Position numbers and translations under genes: made by a program
Shown here: piece after piece, positions 8,537 to 15,906 of the stretch
How positions within the stretch are numbered: the first letter of the stretch is position 1
Layout: the number at the start of each line of letters is the position of its first letter
The notes under the pieces: model-generated
Seen by the model: the letters and a program-made list of their open reading frames with translations, nothing else
Told to the model about the DNA's origin: nothing
The model's database searches: none
Source: Entrophospora sp. SA101
Lineage: Eukaryota; Glomeromycota; Glomeromycetes; Entrophosporales; Entrophosporaceae
Direction: 5' to 3'
Length of the DNA stretch: 15,906 nucleotides
Assembly: GCA_958430865.1 (NCBI GenBank)
Contig: CAUDNR010000044.1
Coordinates: forward strand, 1 to 15,906

Positions 8537-9517
8537 ATAAGCAAATCTCAGAGGTCAGTACATAACACGAAAGAAATCTTACATTGGTATTATTTATACA
8601 AAAGGATACAAAATGAGTCAAGGATATTTGATCTAGCGATAGTAAATTTGCGCAAAATAACTTTTAGATTGAAGAAACAGAATGGATAAAATTAAGCAAG
8701 TTATTATAATACAAGTATCATTTCAAGTCTAGTTGATACTCAAATCCAAATATTATAAACCATTTCTCCAAGAATCTGCTCAAAAGATTAATATGAATTC
8801 TTCAATTGGATGGATGTCAAATTGGAACGTACACGTGACTTAGTTACAATAAATTTTACCTCGTATGTCTGAACGACTGATCGATGATAACTATGAACCT
8901 GTTCTGAACCTCGACAAGTCAAGTGGCTCCATTTAAAACATTTACATCTCTGAGTTATCCGAGAGCGAAATCAATTCATCAAGGTAGTGAGTGGTAGAAA
9001 AGTGTCCATACTTATCTTTGCGTGGTAGTACAGAGAAACATGATGATTACGAATTCCCAGAATCATTACCAGTGTGCGGAGAAAAACACATATTTGATGG
9101 ATGCGATGTGTGAAAAAACAAAATCTAATAATAAAAAAAAATAACTTGCGCTAAAAATTTCGAAGTTTAATCAGTATCATTACGATAACCAAATTCTGTG
9201 TGAGATTAGCTTTTATTTTGTGATTAATAAATTGAAATTCTTTTACATCCAAATATTTTGGTAAGATAATGTATTGATTAAATAATGCATTCTTGCGTAA
9301 CCAGTTGTTTATTATTATTATTATTTAAATATTGTTTATTATTAAGCGCCAATTTTTGAATACAATGTTATTTTATTATTTTATCTTATCTATTCATGAT
9401 TAACTAATTAAATTATCTGATTGTATATCTTCTCTTATCTTTTGTCACTACATATAGATTTTTTTTTTCTTTAAACAAATAAACATTTCGTAAAAAAAAT
9501 TTCCCAGCTTTAGAAAT
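8537..9517. other. Decayed coding-like DNA, then AT-rich upstream region of the MOCS1A gene
   Basis: From 8537 to about 9115 the base composition is less AT-extreme than the flanks and short protein-like frames appear on + without a continuous ORF, for example WMDVKLERTRDLVTI near 8815 and CGEKHIFDGCDV ending near 9110. A CACGTG is at 8832-8837. From about 9120 to 9517 the sequence is A/T-rich with no coding; it presumably carries the promoter of the gene starting at 9518. No TATA box can be singled out. Confidence 0.4.
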
Positions 9518-9775
9518 ATGAAACATTCAAATTTCATTATTAAAAAAATCTTTATTAGAAATTCGAATTTAAATAATATCAAAATTTTTAAAACATTTAC
9601 TACTACTACTACTAATACTAATACTACTACCACTACCATTACCACTACTACTACTACACAACAACAAACTGAAAATTCTAAACATTCATCATACATTCAA
9701 AATTCCAAACTTCGTATACAAGTATTAATATCATAAACTCTTTTTTTTTCTAAAAAGTAAATTCTTGTTATTTAT

Positions 9776-9807
<32 letters not shown>

Positions 9808-10259
9808 CGGTCATTTTATATTGATTGTAAAGGCAAAAATCGCAGAACTTGATAAAAATAGACCTTTTGGCAATTCATTGACCGATCGTTTTGAACGAAG
9901 ACACACATACCTTCGAATTTCAATAACAGAGCGATGTAATTTAAGATGTAAGTTGAAATAATTTTTTCGATTAATAATCGTCTATAATTGTCTAATTTAC
10001 TATTTTGACAATAGGTACTTATTGTATGCCAACTGATGGTGTTGACCTTACACCTTCCAATAAACTTCTAACTACCGAGGAAATCATACGAATTGCAAAA
10101 ATATTTGTCTCCCAAGGCGTTAATAAGATCAGGCTTACAGGCGGTGAACCTACTGTAAGAAGTGACATTGTTGAATTAGTTGGTATGAGATATTTTGTTT
10201 GTTTTTATGTTTAAATTTATATAAACATGTTCACATATATATATGTATGTGTGTATATA

Positions 10260-10302
<43 letters not shown>

Positions 10303-11343
10303 TATTAGGCGAATTGGGGAGGTTAAAATCACACGGTTTACAGACGATCGCTATGACTTCTAATGGAATAGCATTGAAACGGAAATTGCCCGAACTTGTT
10401 GAGAATGGATTGAATCTGTTGAATCTTAGTTTAGATACTTTGGATCCATTCAAATTTCAATTGATCACACGTAGAAAAGGTAAACAAATCCTATATCTAT
10501 ATAAAGAAGTTATATACTGATTAGGGGAAAAAATAAACTTTTAATTTGAAAAATAAAGGCCTTGAAAGAGTTTTGGAAACAATTGATCAAGCTATTGAAT
10601 TGGGCCTTAAACCTTTAAAAATCAATTCGGTGGTTATAAGAGGAATAAATGAAAATGAAGTATTAGATTTTATAGAGTTGACGCGAAACAAGCCTATTTA
10701 TGTAAGGTTCATTGAATATATGCCATTTAATGGTAAGGCGATATATATATATATATATATATATGTAAATCTTATTTTCAATAAAAGATACATTATTGAT
10801 AATCCTTTATTTTGTTTATTCCAATTAAAAGCTAACAAATGGAATGAGAAAAAATTTATACCATATAAAGAGTTATTGGATAATATTAAATCCAGATATC
10901 ACACCATTCGAAGGTTACCTGATGATTTAAATGATACTTCAAAGGTTTTTTTTTGTTTAAAAACAATGATTTGATGAAAAACGTCATTTGCTCACTTTCA
11001 TTCTGCCAATTATTAACTTGATGGATTACCTTTTGTTTTATTTGACAATTGTTAGGCATATTGTATACCTGGATTTACTGGAAAATTTGGATTTATTACT
11101 TCCATGTCAGATCATTTTTGTGGAACATGCAATCGATTAAGAATTACCGCAGATGGCAACTTGAAGGTTTGTTTGTTTGGAAATACAGAAGTAAGCCTTC
11201 GGGATTTATTACGACAAAATGTTTCTGATCGAGAGCTATTGGAAATTGTTGAAGTGGCTGTTAAAAATAAGAAAAAACAGCATTCTGACGCATTTGAATT
11301 GGCTAGAACAAAAAACAGACCAATGATTCTAATTGGTGGATGA
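9518..11343 (+). CDS. MOCS1: GTP 3',8-cyclase (MoaA/MOCS1A-type radical SAM), molybdenum cofactor synthesis
   Basis: This enzyme converts GTP to 3',8-cyclo-GTP, the first step of molybdenum cofactor synthesis, in mitochondria. Seven exons join in frame: 9518-9721, 9833-9947, 10015-10182, 10309-10479, 10559-10732, 10832-10944, 11056-11343 (410 aa). All introns are GT-AG, 67-126 nt. Residues 1-68 form a basic, acid-free, Thr-rich leader ([14 protein letters not shown]), consistent with mitochondrial import. The radical-SAM CX3CX2C cluster is C103, C107, C110 ([13 protein letters not shown]); the SAM-binding GGEP is at 149-152. The C-terminal CX2CX13C cluster is C337, C340, C354 ([20 protein letters not shown]), and the protein ends in the Gly-Gly (RPMILIGG) needed for activity in the family. 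TGA follows directly, so there is no fused MOCS1B/MoaC part as in some animal transcripts. All key residues are present; the gene looks functional. Its product implies molybdoenzymes such as nitrate reductase or sulfite oxidase elsewhere. Confidence 0.95.
9599..9658 (+). repeat. Coding ACT/ACC trinucleotide run (poly-Thr) in the MOCS1A leader
   Basis: About 20 triplets, mostly ACT with ACC, AAT and ATT interruptions, encode a Thr-rich stretch in the predicted mitochondrial leader. The interruptions suggest an old, partly eroded microsatellite; changes in unit number would not shift the frame. Confidence 0.85.
9778..9807. repeat. AAT microsatellite in MOCS1A intron 1
   Basis: About nine AAT units lie inside intron 1 (9722-9832), upstream of the acceptor at 9831-9832. 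Confidence 0.85.
10270..10301. repeat. TG/AT dinucleotide microsatellite next to the intron 3 acceptor of MOCS1A
   Basis: About 15 uninterrupted AT units, preceded by a GT run (about 10259-10270), fill most of intron 3 and end only a few bases before the ACTATTAG acceptor at 10301-10308. Confidence 0.9.
10741..10764. repeat. AT microsatellite in MOCS1A intron 5
   Basis: Twelve AT units start 8 nt downstream of the GTAAGG donor of intron 5 (10733-10831). Confidence 0.9.
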
Positions 11344-11865
11344 GGAGAAAAAAATTTTTTGTTTTGTAAGAAAATTTTTAATGATTATTGACAAAGGCGA
11401 AGATTAGATTATTAAATTATTCGTTCGTTCATTCGTTAATTCATCATTTGTTTATATTAATATTTGTAATTAATTAATTAATATTTAATAAACATGTAAT
11501 AACAGCATTAATATTTGTTATTTAAAAAGTGGAAAATCATATAACGAATGGCTGGTTATTTTGTTAAATCTCCCTGGCCAGGAGTAGTGATACCCAAGAT
11601 CATTGTTTGAACCAAGGTAAACAGAACCCACTGGCAACCACACTAGCTGTTTTCTTTACCAATATTGAATCTTCTTGCATTACATTCATCAACTTTTGTT
11701 TTTCTTCGGCAATATAGAGGAATTGCTGATAAGTTGCCCATAAAATCGGGATGAAAGGTTGTAAGGTGATCGAATTTTTCAGGATCCCAGTAAAAAATTT
11801 CCAGGGTTCTGTATAAATCCATCTAAAAATTTCTGTGTTACATTGCTTGACGGCCAGTTATAAAT
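11344..11865. other. Region between MOCS1A and the tyrosyl-tRNA synthetase gene
   Basis: Here lie the MOCS1A 3' flank (AATAAA at 11487-11492, CGTTCGTTCATTCGTT tetranucleotide run at about 11421-11440, TTAA runs) and, from about 11556, a less AT-rich stretch with minus-strand coding-like sequence listed separately. The promoter of the synthetase gene must overlap that stretch. Confidence 0.5.
11556..11822 (-). pseudogene. Unidentified minus-strand ORF or gene relic
   Basis: From ATG at complement 11820-11822 a 59-codon frame reads MDLYRTLEIFYWDPEKFDHL and continues with HPDFMGNLSAIPLYCRR to TAG at 11643-11645. Reading past the TAG gives a further open stretch (QWVLFTLVQTMILGITTPGQ) to TAA at 11556-11558. 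The other two minus frames also have protein-like sections (LWATYQQFLYIAEEKQKLM; VWLPVGSVYLGSNNDLGYH), so the true frame probably switches, as in a frameshifted relic. It is more GC-rich than neighbouring non-coding DNA. I do not recognise the family, and the synthetase promoter must lie within or next to it. Confidence 0.3.
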
Positions 11866-14177
<2,312 letters not shown>

Positions 14178-14217
14178 ATAAATAGGTTAAATAAATATAT
14201 TTTTATATTTAAAGAAT

Positions 14218-14639
14218 TTATGATTTCTCTTTACTAAGTTGTGTATGCATTTTAATAATACAATGATGAACTAATTTCAGAGTTTGGTTTGTAATAAGTA
14301 AACGTTTTCTTGCATCAATTAATTTTTGAATAGAAGTTTGGATTTGTGGTGGTTTTGTTGCTTCAATGAACAATTGAAGTTCTGGACAATATGAACAAAC
14401 AGTTCAATTAATATTTATGCTAAAAATATATAAATTGACTTGTGGTCAGTAATTATTCTTAATGCCAAACCTGCAGTTAATTGCTCAATTTCTTTATTTA
14501 ATTCAATTTGACTAGATTTCACTGCAACAACTCTTGAATCCATTTCTTCAATTAATGGTTTAAATAAATCCATGAGTCCTTTGGCAAATTTATTTTCATT
14601 TTCATTTTCATTTTCATTCTCATTCATTTTCATTCTCAT
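14218..14639 (-). CDS. SNAPIN: Snapin-like small coiled-coil protein (BLOC-1/BORC subunit family)
   Basis: Snapin is a small helical subunit of the BLOC-1 and BORC complexes, acting in endosome/lysosome positioning and trafficking. Two exons on the minus strand, 14639-14471 and 14381-14218, join through an 89-nt GT-AG intron (CAG-GTTTGG ... TGTCCAG) to 110 aa. After an Asn-Glu repeat the conserved part starts at KFAKGLMDLFKPLIEEMD; then VVAVKSSQIELNKEIEQLTA, across the splice EL, and PPQIQTSIQKLIDARKRLL. This aligns well by eye with the animal protein pattern (GLLEFLRP..., SQVELREQI, KLLNARRRVVLVN), including spacing across the intron. The C-terminal region is short (VHHCIIKMHTQLSKEKS). The start is uncertain: ATG at 14637-14639 is the first usable one in this frame, but a further open segment upstream is one frame away. 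The gene converges on the synthetase gene with only 40 bp between the stop codons. Confidence 0.65.
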
Positions 14640-14672
14640 TCATTTTCATTCTCATTTTCATTTTCATTCTTT
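14592..14672 (-). repeat. AATGAA/AATGAG hexanucleotide repeat (Asn-Glu), with two 2-nt slips
   Basis: On the minus strand AATGAA-type units encode Asn-Glu repeats in two different frames. Twice the unit reads AATGAATGAG where AATGAAAATGAG would keep the frame, each slip removing 2 nt, so the frame changes by 4 nt in total between the upstream and downstream parts. Confidence 0.85.
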
Positions 14673-14818
14673 TCAATTTCATTATTATTATTAGAGGGTT
14701 TATTATTGTCATCATCATCATCAATTGTAATTGTGGCAGCATTAGAAGTTTCATCTAAAACTTTTCCATCATCATCATTATTACTTAAATCTATTTTTAT
14801 TATATTTATATTTTTCAA
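14640..14818 (-). other. Upstream open segment, probably N-terminal extension of the snapin-like gene
   Basis: An open frame of about 60 codons on the minus strand reads KNINIIKIDLSNNDDDGKVL, then Asp/Asn-rich sequence (TITIDDDDDNNKPSNNNN) into the Asn-Glu repeat, where it meets a stop because of the 2-nt slips. It has no ATG; an in-frame TAA lies just upstream of 14818. It may be a disordered N-terminus joined to an upstream exon I cannot locate, with the frame broken by repeat slippage or an assembly error, or it may be untranslated leader. Confidence 0.35.
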
Positions 14819-15299
14819 AAAGTTTTTGTATTACATTGAATGTACACACAATTGTTCTTTAGTATATGGGGCATGCTGCAACAAAACCAGACAAAGTGAA
14901 CATTGGTATTACCAAGAATTTCAGGGATCAAAATTTAGTATCACCAATGTAATGTGATCATGGATATTTTATTTTGTAGGGTAATTGTCAACTTGATTAT
15001 GAAGTTTATGAACTAGGTCCATATGTGTTAGAATTGAATTCTGATGTTATAAAATTTGATGAAAATATTGCATGACACTTATCAGTAAGAGAACACAAGT
15101 GTGTAAAGTTTTATATGTATTCAAATAAAATTTGTCTGCAGAATTTCTTTATTAATTGTTCTTTTTTTTCTTTTGTTTTTATGTTTTAAGTTTTTTTAAT
15201 AACTTATATTAATCATTAATTAAAAAATGCACTTCATTGAAAAATATTTCAAACACATTTAGTAAATATATTTATCATTAAGAAAAAATTCTAACAATA
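14819..15299. other. AT-rich region with a small coding-like scrap
   Basis: It includes the 31-bp segment at 14870-14900 that resembles 7038-7064, a + strand open segment up to 14948 (CCNKTRQSEHWYYQEFQGSK), and the open segment 14980-15075 listed separately. After 15076 only A/T-rich DNA is seen (T runs around 15164-15200), with no gene. Confidence 0.4.
14980..15075 (+). pseudogene. Short coding-like segment ending in TGA, possible last exon of a relic
   Basis: After TTTTGTAG the + strand reads GNCQLDYEVYELGPYVLEL and NSDVIKFDENIA to TGA. It is strongly protein-like for such AT-rich DNA. Upstream, QGSKFSITN ends at a GTAATG donor (14949), but that would leave an intron of only 31 nt, shorter than any other here. 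I do not recognise the family and see no start; most likely the tail of a broken gene. Confidence 0.25.
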
Positions 15300-15405
15300 C
15301 CAGATAAAAAAACCTATTGCGAGCGTGCAAATTCAATTACAGCTCGGGTTGTGTCCAATAAAATATATAAGATAAAATAAATAAAAGTCCAATATATTAA
15401 TCTCC

Positions 15406-15473
15406 CTGTATCCGCACACAGCTCAGGGTTCTCAATACTCTATACCAGGCCTCTGTATCCGCACACAGCTCAG
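15406..15473 (+). repeat. Two identical 21-bp direct repeats, 47 bp apart
   Basis: CTGTATCCGCACACAGCTCAG occurs at 15406-15426 and again at 15453-15473 with no mismatch. The second copy is flanked by short complementary ends (CTCTG ... CAGAG). They lie in the putative LTR-like region, beside a CT run (about 15485-15500). Confidence 0.95.
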
Positions 15474-15631
15474 AGCCTACTCAAATCTCTCTCTCTCTTG
15501 CGCAATCTCTCTCTACAGTACTAATGGAAGTACTTCTGGCCTAAAAATGATAAATAAAAAAAATATATACAAGAAATATTTACAACTATACCACTTGAGG
15601 CGTCCCTACAAGCAGCATAGAACAATCAAAC

Positions 15632-15643
15632 GGGGGGGGGGGG
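15632..15643 (+). repeat. Poly-G tract, 12 G
   Basis: Twelve consecutive G follow CAATCAAAC; a second tract of 8 G follows ATTAACAAC at 15775-15782. Both sit in the repeat-type region, and such runs are very improbable in DNA of this base composition. Exact lengths may suffer sequencing slippage. Confidence 0.9.
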
Positions 15644-15653
15644 TTCCTAACTA

Positions 15654-15679
15654 ATGATTAGTGGCCAGCCACTAATCAT
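15654..15679. repeat. Perfect 12-bp dyad with 2-nt centre
   Basis: ATGATTAGTGGC (15654-15665), CA, then GCCACTAATCAT (15668-15679): a perfect inverted repeat that could form a tight hairpin or bind a dimeric protein. It lies 10 bp after the 12-G tract in the repeat-type region. Confidence 0.9.
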
Positions 15680-15853
15680 CAGAGAGGACCATGGAACAAT
15701 TTACAATGGCTTTTCCTATTAACTATGCAAAAATTCGTAATAAGGTAAAATGTGTTTATTTAATTATTAACAACGGGGGGGGAGAATTATTTATTCAATT
15801 ATTATTAATGTAATTAACATGATCTTCCCTCTCACTTGGTCTAAAACCAAGCC

Positions 15854-15861
15854 TTTTTATA
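15854..15861 (-). promoter_or_regulatory. TATA-like box on the minus strand
   Basis: The minus strand reads TATAAAAA within GAGGTATAAAAAGGC. It is followed, in the direction of transcription, by a 6-bp inverted repeat CTTGGT/ACCAAG (15835-15851). It fits a promoter of the putative LTR; support is sequence resemblance only. Confidence 0.35.
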
Positions 15862-15906
15862 CCTCTTGAGGTATTACAAATAACATGACCTTTACAATAT
15901 TTTATC

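Larger units (their letters stand above)
15300..15906 (-). mobile_element. Repeat-type sequence, possible LTR or LTR remnant (cut by window edge)
   Basis: Composition changes abruptly: less AT, with poly-G tracts, CT runs, a duplicated 21-mer and a dyad. Read on the minus strand it starts with an LTR-promoter-like layout: GAGGTATAAAAAGGC (TATA-like box) and then about 500 bp of non-coding sequence. A TGGTATTG at complement 15296-15303 could resemble a primer-binding site, but there is no gag/pol beyond it and no CA end or target duplication can be fixed. Solo LTR, truncated LTR retrotransposon or another repeat family are all possible. Confidence 0.35.

Noticed and set aside
9448..9696. Minus-strand Val-rich ORF
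   Set aside because: It is the antisense of the ACT repeat in the MOCS1A leader; the + frame continues into conserved MoaA sequence.
10217..10453. Minus-strand ORF and + ORF with Tyr-Ile runs over the AT repeat
   Set aside because: They are translations of the microsatellite in intron 3, flanked by MOCS1A exons in another frame.
15296..15303. Primer-binding site TGGTATTG of an LTR retrotransposon
   Set aside because: Only the first six bases resemble the common initiator-tRNA-type site, and the sequence beyond has no gag/pol coding, so it is mentioned only as a possibility.

Overview
The window looks like nuclear DNA of an early-diverging fungus. It is very AT-rich, the genes are split by many short GT-AG introns (about 65-160 nt, one near 290 nt), intergenic DNA is full of AT, AAT and ACT microsatellites, and there is a Tc1/mariner transposon. 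An arbuscular-mycorrhizal-type (Glomeromycotina) genome would fit, but that is inference from style and gene content. TGA and TAA both act as ordinary stops.

Left third (1-3824): two decayed metabolic genes lie tail to tail. An adenylosuccinate lyase relic (+, 364-1428) has lost its start codon and about 190 central residues and carries several stops and frameshifts. A front-end (sphingolipid Delta8-type) desaturase relic (-, 1530-3824) keeps its three histidine boxes but carries several in-frame TGA codons. A structurally complete Tc1/mariner element (2475-3759, open transposase, 29-bp terminal repeats, TA duplication) is inserted in the desaturase reading frame.

Middle (3825-9517): a two-exon gene (5038-6876) encodes a signal-peptide, single-span membrane protein with a long serine/asparagine/acidic tail and an SD repeat; I do not recognise its family. 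It is followed by sparse DNA and then, at about 7170-9115, a visibly less AT-rich stretch with short coding-like segments on both strands, probably a decayed gene or old insertion.

Right part (9518-14818): three genes I believe are real. A seven-exon MOCS1A/MoaA gene (GTP 3',8-cyclase, molybdenum cofactor step 1) and an eight-exon mitochondrial-type tyrosyl-tRNA synthetase are both on + and both start with presequence-like N-termini. A two-exon snapin-like gene on - converges on the synthetase with 40 bp between stop codons, and its N-terminal coding is disturbed by an Asn-Glu hexanucleotide repeat. A MITE-like inverted-repeat element sits in synthetase intron 6.

Right end (14819-15906): a small coding-like scrap, then from about 15300 a repeat-type sequence with poly-G tracts, a duplicated 21-mer, a 12-bp dyad and a TATA-like box on -, possibly an LTR or its remnant cut by the window edge. 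The genes show no operon-like functional link; their proximity appears incidental.
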